From an uncultured Pseudomonadota bacterium (GTDB lineage: Bacteria > Pseudomonadota > Gammaproteobacteria > Methylococcales > Methylomonadaceae), in the NCBI GenBank assembly GCA_903834465.1, contig CAILJB010000064.1, positions 27,812-91,811 of the forward strand: a stretch of DNA of 64,000 bases, given 5' to 3'. Shown here piece by piece: positions 35,876 to 44,728 of this stretch (the stretch's first letter is position 1; each line of letters begins with the position of its first letter). The translations under genes were made by a program, and so were the position numbers. The notes under the pieces are model-generated. The model saw only the letters and a program-made list of their open reading frames with translations, was not told the origin of the DNA and ran no database searches.

Positions 35876-36343
35876 TTAATGTACATAAGTGGGCAGTAGG
35901 TCATAAATCATATCTTCCATGCGCGCGAGGGCGAGTTCTTCATCGGGCTGATTAAGCAGCACAATTAACACAATCCATTTTAATTTATCCAGCGAGAGCG
36001 GTTCTTCTAAAGCAATCGCTCGATCTAATACTAATTCGCGGTTAATCGAATTCAAAATCCCGGTTCGTTCCAAACTTAGCAATAAATTTTGGCATTCCAC
36101 ATCCAAACGCGCGGTTTCATACGAACTAAAAATACGAAAAGAATTCGCAGCTTGTAACTGAATATCGCTCGCTTCAATTGTTAAGGACTCTAACCAATTG
36201 AACGCTCTATTGACATCTGTGTGTTCAAAACCGGCTTGGAGCAATTCGGTTTTAACTATGTCACTATCAGGTGGCATCTCGCTGTCATCATCCATATAGT
36301 TTTCAAAGAGATACATCAGCACATCAAAAATATTTTCTTTCAT
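35876..36343 (-). CDS. smg: Smg protein (DUF494)
   Basis: The 155-residue helical protein begins MKENIFDVLMYLFENYM and has the conserved CQNLLLSLERTGILNSINRELVLDRAIAL segment of DUF494/Smg. It is always found between dprA and topA in gammaproteobacteria, as here. The molecular function is unknown. It follows dprA after 12 bp. Confidence 0.92.
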   Translation of the reverse strand: MKENIFDVLMYLFENYMDDDSEMPPDSDIVKTELLQAGFEHTDVNRAFNWLESLTIEASDIQLQAANSFRIFSSYETARLDVECQNLLLSLERTGILNSINRELVLDRAIALEEPLSLDKLKWIVLIVLLNQPDEELALARMEDMIYDLLPTYVH

Positions 36344-36355
36344 AATTCCCGGTTA

Positions 36356-37459
36356 TTATTTTACGCGGATATAGCATCCACCAGTGATTGCTTCGATATA
36401 GCCTTGCAATTCCAACATAAAGAGTTGCGCGGCAATGCTTTCCACGGATTGTGCCGAACTTTCGACTAAATCATCAATCGACGTTGGACTAAACATGACT
36501 AGATTCAATAATGTTTGTTGCTCAAGGTCAAGTAATGATTGTTCTGGCTCGGTGCGTAAAAAGTTAATCCGTTGTTTATATTGGCTTAATTCATCAATAA
36601 TATCTTGCGGCGTTTCGACAAGTTTTGCGCCTTCTCGAATCATTGCATTGCAGCCGCGAGATAACGGACTATAAATCGAACCAGGAATGGCAAATACTTC
36701 ACGGTTTTGTTCTAACGCAAGCCGCGCGGTAATCAATGAACCACTTTTTTGCGCGGCTTCAACAACTAACAAACCTTGGCAAAGTCCGCTAATCAAACGA
36801 TTGCGTTGTGGAAAATTCGAGGCTTTTGCCATCGTACCTAGCGGAAATTCTGAAATCATCACGCCTGTGTTGATAATTTCAAGTGCTAATTCTTTATTTT
36901 TTGCAGGGTAAACTCTATCTAAACCCGTTCCCACCACGGCAATGGTGTAACCGCCCGCACTCAACGCGCCTTGATGCGCCGTTGCATCAATACCTAATGC
37001 TAAACCACTGGTAATTGCAAAACCGTATTGACTTAATGCAAAGGCAAAATCAAATGCTGTTTTGCTACCTAATGCAGAGGGATTACGACTACCAACAATT
37101 GCCACTTGTGGATATGACAACACTTGCGAATTACCGCGAATAAATAATAATGGTGGTGGATCGTAAATTTCTTTTAATGCTTCGGGATAAAGTGGGTGGG
37201 TGATTTTTAAAACATCGTTATTGGGTTGTGCTAACCATTGCAAATCATAATCGACCAATGACCAATCAAATTGGATAATGGCTTCGATAATCGTCTTTTT
37301 AATTCCCCATCCGAGCAATTCTGTTTCTGTTGCGGTGAAAATTTCTTCAGGGCTATGTTCTTCAATTAAACTAGCAAATGTTTTGCAGCCTACACCTTCG
37401 ATGCGTAAAAGTGCTAACCAGTATTTAATATCTACATCCGCGCTATTTAATGTTTTCAT
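36356..37459 (-). CDS. dprA: DNA-processing protein DprA/Smf
   Basis: DprA loads RecA on incoming single-stranded DNA during natural transformation. The 367-residue protein has an N-terminal SAM-like helical region, the Rossmann-type core (AIVGSRNPSALG, SGLALGIDATAHQGAL, GTGLDRVYPAKNKEL, FPQRNRLISGLCQG, SGSLITARLALEQNREVFAIPG) and a C-terminal winged helix (ESIAAQLFMLELQGYIEAI). Its start overlaps the LysM gene stop by 4 bases (ATGA). Together with the type IV pilin gene at 52995 it is compatible with competence, but dprA is also common in non-competent species. Confidence 0.96.
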   Translation of the reverse strand: MKTLNSADVDIKYWLALLRIEGVGCKTFASLIEEHSPEEIFTATETELLGWGIKKTIIEAIIQFDWSLVDYDLQWLAQPNNDVLKITHPLYPEALKEIYDPPPLLFIRGNSQVLSYPQVAIVGSRNPSALGSKTAFDFAFALSQYGFAITSGLALGIDATAHQGALSAGGYTIAVVGTGLDRVYPAKNKELALEIINTGVMISEFPLGTMAKASNFPQRNRLISGLCQGLLVVEAAQKSGSLITARLALEQNREVFAIPGSIYSPLSRGCNAMIREGAKLVETPQDIIDELSQYKQRINFLRTEPEQSLLDLEQQTLLNLVMFSPTSIDDLVESSAQSVESIAAQLFMLELQGYIEAITGGCYIRVK

Positions 37460-38589
37460 TGGGTTCTTACGTCGTCTAAACGATGAATATCATGACTAAC
37501 GTGCATCACTAGTGCGTAACTTAAATGTTCAAATGCACGAAATACCATAATTTTTCCAGCTTTTTCATCAGGTAATTGTACTTCGTTTTCGTTAGGATTC
37601 ACGATATCGACTACCTTTCTACCTTTTTGATAGACGATAAGTTCATGCCCTGCAACTAAACCATCGGCATTGCCTTTATCAATAATTACGATGCTATACA
37701 AACCAATCAAATCTATTCCACCAGCCATCACACCAATGATGTGACCATATAGGGCTTGCTCCGGCGGACGAGGGAAAAAATTCAACGTATTTTCCATTTC
37801 AGGGCTAGGCATAATACGGTCACCAATACGAATTTCATGAGTGCTTTTAGTGATAACCAATGTCGCAGGATTACCATCATGTTGCAATGTGGCTGTTGCA
37901 ATATATTTCGCTTCGAAACCTAAAACTTCATTTGTTTCCACTGCGTGATATGCGTCTCCTGTTCGATAAATAGTATAGGTGTTAGTTGTCGTATTGGTTA
38001 AATTTTCCACATAGATTTTATCGCCCGTTCCTGCTAGTAAATGACCTTCGTGAAAACCGACGACATAAGGTGACTGATTTAATTCATCTTCGCTAACAAC
38101 TTTTGGAGAGGCTAAAAATGTCGCAATTTTATCGTGCGGAATTAAAGTAATGGCATGCTCGAGTTCACTTTCGCGCGAACAAGGCAACACTTTTCCGTTT
38201 TTATCCAGCAGAAAACTTTGTCTGCCTTTTTCATATTCATTAGGTTTCAAAACGCAAGGTTTATCCGTTTGTAAATTCGTTGTTGAAATGGGACGTGACA
38301 AACTCAATTGTGGTTGCCCATTTACCATAGTGAAATAAATCGTATCGTTAGGATAAATAAGATTGGGATTTTTAATTTGCGTATTACTTTTCCAAAGTTC
38401 TGGCCATTGCCACGGATGTTGTAGAAATTTCCCCGAAATCGCCCACAATGTATCACCTTTAACTACGGTATATTTTTCAGGATGTGCCGGATTAAGAGCG
38501 ATTTCGTCAGCGTCACAAACGTTTAAAACGCAAAGATTAAGTAATAAACCGATTAAAAAAGAAGAGGGCGTAAAGCGTGTGTTTTTCAT
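37456..38589 (-). CDS. LysM-domain envelope protein upstream of dprA
   Basis: The 377-residue secreted protein has a signal peptide (ending near CDA-DEI) and one LysM domain at ~38-90 (KYTVVKGDTLWAISGKFLQHPWQWPELWKSN). A long beta-rich region with no recognised domain follows. The WQWPELW variant is typical of the LysM proteins encoded upstream of dprA in gammaproteobacteria. It probably binds peptidoglycan in the periplasm. It is transcribed divergently from def. Confidence 0.88.
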   Translation of the reverse strand: MKNTRFTPSSFLIGLLLNLCVLNVCDADEIALNPAHPEKYTVVKGDTLWAISGKFLQHPWQWPELWKSNTQIKNPNLIYPNDTIYFTMVNGQPQLSLSRPISTTNLQTDKPCVLKPNEYEKGRQSFLLDKNGKVLPCSRESELEHAITLIPHDKIATFLASPKVVSEDELNQSPYVVGFHEGHLLAGTGDKIYVENLTNTTTNTYTIYRTGDAYHAVETNEVLGFEAKYIATATLQHDGNPATLVITKSTHEIRIGDRIMPSPEMENTLNFFPRPPEQALYGHIIGVMAGGIDLIGLYSIVIIDKGNADGLVAGHELIVYQKGRKVVDIVNPNENEVQLPDEKAGKIMVFRAFEHLSYALVMHVSHDIHRLDDVRTQ

Positions 38590-38671
38590 GCGTACATTTC
38601 AAAGTTGTAGCGAATTCGGATAGAATCCAACCTATTTTCAGACATTTTTAATCATTATAGTGGAGAGTGCA

Positions 38672-39178
38672 TTGAGTATTCTAACGATTCTCGAATTCCC
38701 AGACGAGCGGTTGCGTAAAAAAGCCGCGCCAGTTAAAACCGTAGACAACACCATTCAACAGCTTATCGACGATATGCTCGAAACCATGTATCACGCGAGT
38801 GGTATAGGTTTGGCGGCAACACAAGTGAATGTGCATTTACAAGTGTTGGTTATTGATACCAGTGAAGAAAAAAACGAGCCATTGTGTCTTATCAATCCTG
38901 AAATTATCAGTAAAGACGGTGAATTTGAATATAAAGAAGGCTGTTTATCTGTGCCAGAATTTTTTGAAAAAATTATACGTCCTGCTCACATTATTGTGAA
39001 AGCCTTAGACCGTCACGGTGAAGCCATTGAAATTGAAGCCAATGATTTATTGTCAACGTGTATTCAACATGAAATGGATCATTTAAACGGTAAATTATTT
39101 GTCGATTATTTATCGCCGTTGAAACGCCAACGCATTAAAACAAAGTTGGAAAAAATGCACCGTTTGGAAGGCAAATAA
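38672..39178 (+). CDS. def: Peptide deformylase
   Basis: Def removes the formyl group from nascent polypeptides. The 168-residue enzyme has the three active-site motifs [18 protein letters not shown] (Cys metal ligand) and [12 protein letters not shown] (HExxH). The frame offers a GTG at 38660, but the TTG at 38672 matches the family N terminus ([15 protein letters not shown]) and has GGAG six bases upstream, so TTG is chosen. fmt starts directly after its TAA. Confidence 0.96.
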   Translation: MSILTILEFPDERLRKKAAPVKTVDNTIQQLIDDMLETMYHASGIGLAATQVNVHLQVLVIDTSEEKNEPLCLINPEIISKDGEFEYKEGCLSVPEFFEKIIRPAHIIVKALDRHGEAIEIEANDLLSTCIQHEMDHLNGKLFVDYLSPLKRQRIKTKLEKMHRLEGK

Positions 39179-40102
39179 ATGAAGATTATTTTTGCTGGCA
39201 CACCTGAATTTGCCGTGCCGAGTTTACAGCGATTGATTGATTTGGGTCATGAAATTTGTGCCGTTTATACGCAACCCGACCGTCCTGCTGGACGTGGACA
39301 ACAATTGCAACCACCGCCTGTCAAAGTATTAGCATTGGCGCATAACATTCCGGTTTTACAACCGTTGACATTAAAAACAGATGAAGAATTGCAAACACTG
39401 CAAGCCTTTGATGCAGATTTAATGGTGGTTGTGGCGTATGGCATGATTTTACCGCAAACTGTTTTAGATACGCCGCGTTTGGGGTGTATTAACGGACACG
39501 GTTCGCTATTACCGCGTTGGCGCGGTGCTGCGCCGATTCAACGTGCCATGATTGAAGGCGATAAAGAAACTGGCGTGACAATTATGCAAATTGTCAAAAA
39601 GCTCGACGCGGGCAATATGTTGCACAAAGAAGTTTATGCCATTAAATCAACGGATACGTCTGCTATTGTTCACGATGAACTGTCGCAATTGAGCGCGATA
39701 GGTTTGGAAAAAGTATTGGCGCAAATCGAAAACGGTAAAGTTTACGCTGAAGCACAAGATGAAAATCGTGTGACTTATGCCGCGAAATTGACTAAAGAAG
39801 AAGCGGTGATTGATTGGACACAATCCGCTGAAATTTTAGTGCGAAAAATTCATGGTTTAAATCCATGGCCAGTAGCGCACACGCTTTATGATGGAAAAGT
39901 CATGAAAATTTGGCAGGCTGAAGTGTTGCCTGAAAAAACGCATTTACCCGCTGGACAAGCGCGTTGTTCGCATAAAACGTTAGATATTGCAACGGGCGAT
40001 AGTTTTGTACGAATTCATGAATTGCAATTACCGAATGGAAAACGAATGAGTGCTTCTGCATTTTTAGCGGCACATGATTTGAATGGCGTGCAACTAGGAT
40101 GA
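39179..40102 (+). CDS. fmt: Methionyl-tRNA formyltransferase
   Basis: Fmt formylates initiator Met-tRNA with 10-formyl-tetrahydrofolate. The 307 residues start with IIFAGTPEFAVPSLQRL and contain the catalytic region NGHGSLLPRWRGAAPIQRAMIEGD and the tRNA-binding C-terminal domain. NGHGS replaces the more common NIHAS: the catalytic Asn is kept and the His is offset by one position. It begins at the base after the def stop and overlaps rsmB by 4 bases (ATGA). Confidence 0.95.
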   Translation: MKIIFAGTPEFAVPSLQRLIDLGHEICAVYTQPDRPAGRGQQLQPPPVKVLALAHNIPVLQPLTLKTDEELQTLQAFDADLMVVVAYGMILPQTVLDTPRLGCINGHGSLLPRWRGAAPIQRAMIEGDKETGVTIMQIVKKLDAGNMLHKEVYAIKSTDTSAIVHDELSQLSAIGLEKVLAQIENGKVYAEAQDENRVTYAAKLTKEEAVIDWTQSAEILVRKIHGLNPWPVAHTLYDGKVMKIWQAEVLPEKTHLPAGQARCSHKTLDIATGDSFVRIHELQLPNGKRMSASAFLAAHDLNGVQLG

Positions 40103-41379
40103 ATACACGACTTGTTGCTGCCCGTACATTGGTGCGGGTGTTAGACGGCGGGCAATCGCTCACTGCTGCGTTAGAACACGCGTTGCCCGCGCTTGAAAAT
40201 CCCCAAGATAAAGCCTTTGTGCAAGCGGTTTGTTACGGCGTGTGTCGTTATTACCATCGCTTGCAATTTATTTTGATGCAGCTCGTCGATAAACCGATTA
40301 AAGATGCTGAAATTTATGCGCTGGCGTTAGTCGGTTTGTATCAATTGGCATTTATGCGTGTAAAAACGCACGCGGCGGTTTCTGAAACAGTTTTGGCAAC
40401 GCGCAAAAAATCGTGGGCAAAACCTTTAATCAACGCAGTATTACGACGTTATTTGCGCGAACAAGAAAACCTTGAATCACAAGCAAATTCAAGTCCTGTT
40501 GCTTTGCATAGTCATCCAAAATGGTTAATTTCGCGTGTGGAAAACGATTGGGGAAATGAAAAGGCGGCGCAAATTTTTCAAGCCAATAATCAATTTCCGC
40601 CAATGATGTTGCGGATAAATCGATTGCAAACAATTCGCGAAAATTATTTACAACAATTAGCCGCGTTAGAAATTGAAGCAGAAGCTGTCGAAAATTGTCC
40701 CGCTGCGATTCGATTAGTAAAACCTGTTGCAGTTACAGCGTTGCCAAATTTTGAAAGTGGAGCGGTTTCTGTTCAAGATACATCGGCGCAATTCGCCGCA
40801 GGTTTATTGGAACTGAAAGCAGGGCAACGGATTTTAGATTTATGTGCCGCCCCAGCGGGAAAAACGGCTCATATTTTGGAATCACAACCGAATTTAGAGT
40901 GTGTTGCCGTTGATATTGATGCAACACGAATGCAGCGAGTGGAAACAAATTTAAAACGCCTTAATTTATCAGCAACGTTGATTGTCGGTGATGCCACGCA
41001 ACCTGAAAGCTGGTGGAATGGCAAATTATTTGACCGAATTTTAGTTGATGCACCATGTTCGGCATTGGGCGTTATTCGCCGTCATCCAGATATTAAGATT
41101 TTGCGGCGTGCGGAAGATTTGGTTGCGCTCCCCGCGTTGCAATATGCCATTCTCAACGCCGCATGGTCGATGCTCGCCGAAGGTGGATTATTGGTTTATG
41201 CGACGTGTTCTATTTTAAAGGCTGAAAACGAAGACCAAATTGCGCATTTTTTAACGGAAAATGCTAACGCCCAAGAAATTTCTTTTGATTCAAATCCTGC
41301 AAAACACGGCTGGCAGATTTTAACTAGCGACCAAAATGGTGACGGTTTTTATTATGCTCGGTTATACAAATTAGCTTAA
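40099..41379 (+). CDS. rsmB: 16S rRNA (cytosine967-C5)-methyltransferase RsmB
   Basis: RsmB (Sun/Fmu) methylates C967 of 16S rRNA. The 426 residues have an N-terminal NusB-like helical domain (1-140), a linker (VQDTSAQFAAGLLEL) and the Rossmann methyltransferase core (ILDLCAAPAGKTAHILE, AVDID, ILVDAPCSALGVIRRHPDIK with a catalytic Cys, and YATCSILKAENEDQI with the second Cys). It is the last gene of def-fmt-rsmB. Confidence 0.96.
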   Translation: MNTRLVAARTLVRVLDGGQSLTAALEHALPALENPQDKAFVQAVCYGVCRYYHRLQFILMQLVDKPIKDAEIYALALVGLYQLAFMRVKTHAAVSETVLATRKKSWAKPLINAVLRRYLREQENLESQANSSPVALHSHPKWLISRVENDWGNEKAAQIFQANNQFPPMMLRINRLQTIRENYLQQLAALEIEAEAVENCPAAIRLVKPVAVTALPNFESGAVSVQDTSAQFAAGLLELKAGQRILDLCAAPAGKTAHILESQPNLECVAVDIDATRMQRVETNLKRLNLSATLIVGDATQPESWWNGKLFDRILVDAPCSALGVIRRHPDIKILRRAEDLVALPALQYAILNAAWSMLAEGGLLVYATCSILKAENEDQIAHFLTENANAQEISFDSNPAKHGWQILTSDQNGDGFYYARLYKLA

Positions 41380-41464
41380 CGGCATAATAATTGCTTTTAT
41401 TTTGAATATTATTTGCCTTTTCGGCGTGTTTTTTAGTTTCACATTATTTTTATAGAGACATTTC

Positions 41465-43606
41465 ATGAGTAAATCTAAAACCAATTCAACCTTTGAAGCC
41501 TTTTTAGAACAGGCTCAACAGAAAAAAATGGACATTATAGAATTGTTGGCAGCAGGCGAGTTATTAACGCCCACACAACAAATTGAATTGTATGAAACAT
41601 GGATTAAACATAGCGATTCGCCGGTTAGATATGCCGCTTATTTTAATTTAGCCGTGATTTTGGATCAGCAACATTTTCCTGAAAAAGCCGAACACGCTTA
41701 TCGTGAATCTGTGGTGATTAACCCTGATTTTATTCAAGGGCAATTCAATTTAGGCGCGTTGTTTGAACGGCAAAATAGAATTGAAGACGGATTAAACGAA
41801 TGGCGTAGTATTGTTTCAAAATATGAATACAGCGTACTTTCTGACGATGACAAAAAAATCTATATTCTCGCTTTGAACAGTTTGGGGCGTGTATTAGAAA
41901 TCGAGCGACAATTCCACGAGTCAGAAGAATTTTTAACTCAAAGTTTGTTGCTTAATCCAGATCAGCCTAAAGTAATTTCTCATTGGGTGCATCTGCGTCA
42001 AAAACAATGTGAGTGGCCAGTTTATAAGCCAGTATTAGGTGTTTCAAAAGCGTCAATGCTTTCGGGAACATCAGCATTAGCCATGCTAAGTGCATCAAAT
42101 GACCCACAAGAACAATTAGAAAATTCGCGCAGTTTTGTCAAAGAAAAAGTCAATACGAATTTACCAAGTTTAGTTGAAAATCAAGCCCCCTATAATCACA
42201 AAAAATTACGCATTGCTTATTTATCATCGGATTTTCGCACGCATGCCGTTTCTTTGCTAACGGTGGAATTATTTGAATTGCACAATCGCGACAAATTTGA
42301 AATTTACGGTTTTTGTTTCACGCCACCCGATGATTCGCAATTACGCGCGAGGGTTATTGGCGCAATGGATCATTTCATTTCTGTTTACGATATGACAGAT
42401 GAAGAAGCAGCGCGTTGTATTCATTCTCATGAAATTGATTTACTCGTTGATTTACAAGGTTTAACGTCCGGCGTACGTCCGAATATTTTGGCGTATCGTC
42501 CCGCGCCCGTTCAAGTCACCTATTTAGGTTTTCCTGGTACGACTGCTTTGCCAAATATTGATTATGTGATTGGTGACGAATTCTTAATTCCACCTGAATT
42601 GGCAAAATATTTTACGGAAATACCGCTTTATATGCCGCATGTCTTCCAAGTTTCAGATAGAAAACGTCCGGTCGGTGAAAAACCAACTCGCGCCAGTTGC
42701 GAATTACCCGATGAGGCATTTGTATTTTGTTCGTTCAATAACAATTACAAAATTACCGAAGAAATGTTTGCGTGTTGGATGCGGATTTTAAAACGTGTCC
42801 CTGACAGTGTCTTGTGGCTACTTGCTGATAACCAATGGGCGCATGACAACATGGTAAAAAATGCTATCGCGCATGGCATTGCCAAAGAACGGTTAATTTT
42901 TGCTTCACGCGTGACACCGGCTGATTATTTAGCGCGTTATCAAGTTGCTGACGTGTTTTTGGACTGTACACCATTTAATGGTGGCACGACTGCAAATGAT
43001 GCGTTGTTTATGGGCTTACCAATTTTGACGTTGACCGGTAAAACATTTGCCTCTCGCATGGCGGGAAGTTTGTTGCATTCACTGAGTTTGGATGAGTTAA
43101 TTACTTACACGCTCGAAGATTATGAAGCAAAAGCGGTTGAGTTGGCAGAAAATCGCAGTCATGTATTGGAGTTACGCCGTAATATTGAAGCGCGTCGGTC
43201 GACTTGCCATTTATTTGACATGCCCAAACAAGTGCGTGACCTCGAAGGTTTGTTAGAACAAGCCATTAAACAAGGTGTGCCGAATAAACAAACGGAACAA
43301 CACAGATACATCTCTCCCGTTGCTGGTTTAGCGACAGATTACGCTGTATTGAGTTTGTTTTACGGCATTGTGATTCGCATGAAACGTGCGCCAAAAGAAA
43401 CCAGTCAGCCACATATTCATGCTGATTTTCAAGGTGCAACAGCAAGCATTACCTTGAATCCATGCGAAGTGACGCAAAGTAATTTACCTAAAAAACAAGA
43501 ACGATTGGTTTTGGCGTGGGTGGAAATTCACCAAGATGACTTGCTAGCAAATTGGAATTTAGTAAATCATGGGCAAGTGCCTGTAATAATTGAAGCGTTG
43601 AAATAA
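41465..43606 (+). CDS. TPR protein with SPINDLY-type O-GlcNAc transferase domain
   Basis: The 713-residue protein has N-terminal TPR-like helices (~50-190, YAAYFNLAVILDQQHFPEKA and FIQGQFNLGALFERQNR) and a GT41 catalytic region (~245-600): RIAYLSSDFRTHAVSLL, LVDLQGLTSGVRPNILAYRPAPVQVTYLGFPGT written here in parts, and DVFLDCTPFNGGTTANDALFMGLPI for the UDP-sugar site. Such enzymes glycosylate Ser/Thr on proteins. A further ~110 residues at the C terminus are unrecognised. A methyltransferase gene follows after 29 bp. The target could be pilin, flagellin or an adhesin. Confidence 0.87.
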   Translation: MSKSKTNSTFEAFLEQAQQKKMDIIELLAAGELLTPTQQIELYETWIKHSDSPVRYAAYFNLAVILDQQHFPEKAEHAYRESVVINPDFIQGQFNLGALFERQNRIEDGLNEWRSIVSKYEYSVLSDDDKKIYILALNSLGRVLEIERQFHESEEFLTQSLLLNPDQPKVISHWVHLRQKQCEWPVYKPVLGVSKASMLSGTSALAMLSASNDPQEQLENSRSFVKEKVNTNLPSLVENQAPYNHKKLRIAYLSSDFRTHAVSLLTVELFELHNRDKFEIYGFCFTPPDDSQLRARVIGAMDHFISVYDMTDEEAARCIHSHEIDLLVDLQGLTSGVRPNILAYRPAPVQVTYLGFPGTTALPNIDYVIGDEFLIPPELAKYFTEIPLYMPHVFQVSDRKRPVGEKPTRASCELPDEAFVFCSFNNNYKITEEMFACWMRILKRVPDSVLWLLADNQWAHDNMVKNAIAHGIAKERLIFASRVTPADYLARYQVADVFLDCTPFNGGTTANDALFMGLPILTLTGKTFASRMAGSLLHSLSLDELITYTLEDYEAKAVELAENRSHVLELRRNIEARRSTCHLFDMPKQVRDLEGLLEQAIKQGVPNKQTEQHRYISPVAGLATDYAVLSLFYGIVIRMKRAPKETSQPHIHADFQGATASITLNPCEVTQSNLPKKQERLVLAWVEIHQDDLLANWNLVNHGQVPVIIEALK

Positions 43607-43635
43607 CAAGTAACTAAAATTTTAGGAGATATGAA

Positions 43636-44232
43636 ATGAAATCATTTTTACACGTTGGCTGTGGACCAAAACGCAAAGATCAAACCACAAAAGGATTTAA
43701 TACTGACGAATGGCAAGAAATTCGTTTTGATATTGACGAATCGGTTAATCCTGATTTAGTCGGAACTATGACCGATATGAGTTCTGTTGCTAGCGAATCG
43801 GTTGATGCCGTTTTTTCTAGTCATAACATCGAACATTTATATCCACACGATGTCCCTGTTGCATTAGGTGAATTTCGGCGAGTGCTTAAACCAGATGGTT
43901 TTGTCGTGATTACTTGTCCTGACTTACAAACAGTATGTGCGTTGGTTGCCGAAGATAAATTAGCGGATGCCGCGTACACTTCCCCAGCAGGTCCTATTAC
44001 GCCATTAGACATTTTATATGGTCATCGTCCCGCGATGGCACACGGTAATTTATATATGGCGCATCGTTGTGGTTTTACTAAAAAAACGTTAACAGCAGAT
44101 TTACAACTTGCTGGTTTTGCTATAGTTGGCATTGTGTCGAGAACTGAACATTTTGATTTATGGGCGATAGCTAGTAAAAAAGAAATGTCAGAAGATGCGT
44201 TTATAGAATTGTTTCATTCACAGTTAGGCTAA
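43636..44232 (+). CDS. Class I SAM-dependent methyltransferase
   Basis: The 198-residue protein has a Methyltransf_11-type core: FLHVGCGPKRKD (SAM-binding glycine loop), SVDAVFSSHNIEHLYPHDVP and EFRRVLKPDGFVVITCPDLQTV. It is short and has no extra domain. AGGAG precedes the ATG. Being 29 bp downstream of the O-GlcNAc transferase suggests that both act on the same surface glycan or glycoprotein, which is inference. Confidence 0.85.
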   Translation: MKSFLHVGCGPKRKDQTTKGFNTDEWQEIRFDIDESVNPDLVGTMTDMSSVASESVDAVFSSHNIEHLYPHDVPVALGEFRRVLKPDGFVVITCPDLQTVCALVAEDKLADAAYTSPAGPITPLDILYGHRPAMAHGNLYMAHRCGFTKKTLTADLQLAGFAIVGIVSRTEHFDLWAIASKKEMSEDAFIELFHSQLG

Positions 44233-44272
44233 AGATAAATACTTTTAATCTTTCTAAAAATTTGGTTTTTAA

Positions 44273-44710
44273 ATGAAAACGTATCAACACATCCTGCTTG
44301 CCGTCGATTTTTCATCACAGACGGAAATTATCGTAAATCGTGCATACGATATGGCGCAGCAAAATACAGCGAAATTAAGTATTGTTCATGTTTTAGATAA
44401 TATTCCGATGCCTGATACCAGTTACGGAACAATTATTGCGCTAGAAGATGAAACCGACAATGCGTTGCTTGAACAAGAAAAAGCCAAACTCAATCAAATC
44501 GGCGAGCGTTTAAATATCCCCGAAAATCAACGTTGGTTGATTTGGGGAGTGCCGACACAAGAAATTGCCGAACTTGCCGAAAAAGAACAAATTGATTTAA
44601 TTGTTGTGGGTTCGCATGGCAGACATGGTTTAGCGTTATTGTTGGGTTCGACGGCAAACGGTGTGTTGCATCACGCTCCCTGCGATGTGCTTGCAGTGCG
44701 ATTAAAATAA
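44273..44710 (+). CDS. Universal stress protein (UspA family)
   Basis: The 145-residue protein has the Usp fold: HILLAVDFSS at the start, AKLSIVHVLD, and the ATP-binding signature GSHGRHGLALLLGSTA near residues 119-134, pointing to the ATP-binding Usp subgroup. It lies 18 bp upstream of a chemoreceptor gene on the same strand. Confidence 0.9.
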   Translation: MKTYQHILLAVDFSSQTEIIVNRAYDMAQQNTAKLSIVHVLDNIPMPDTSYGTIIALEDETDNALLEQEKAKLNQIGERLNIPENQRWLIWGVPTQEIAELAEKEQIDLIVVGSHGRHGLALLLGSTANGVLHHAPCDVLAVRLK

Positions 44711-44728
44711 AAAACGACGGTTAAAGAA

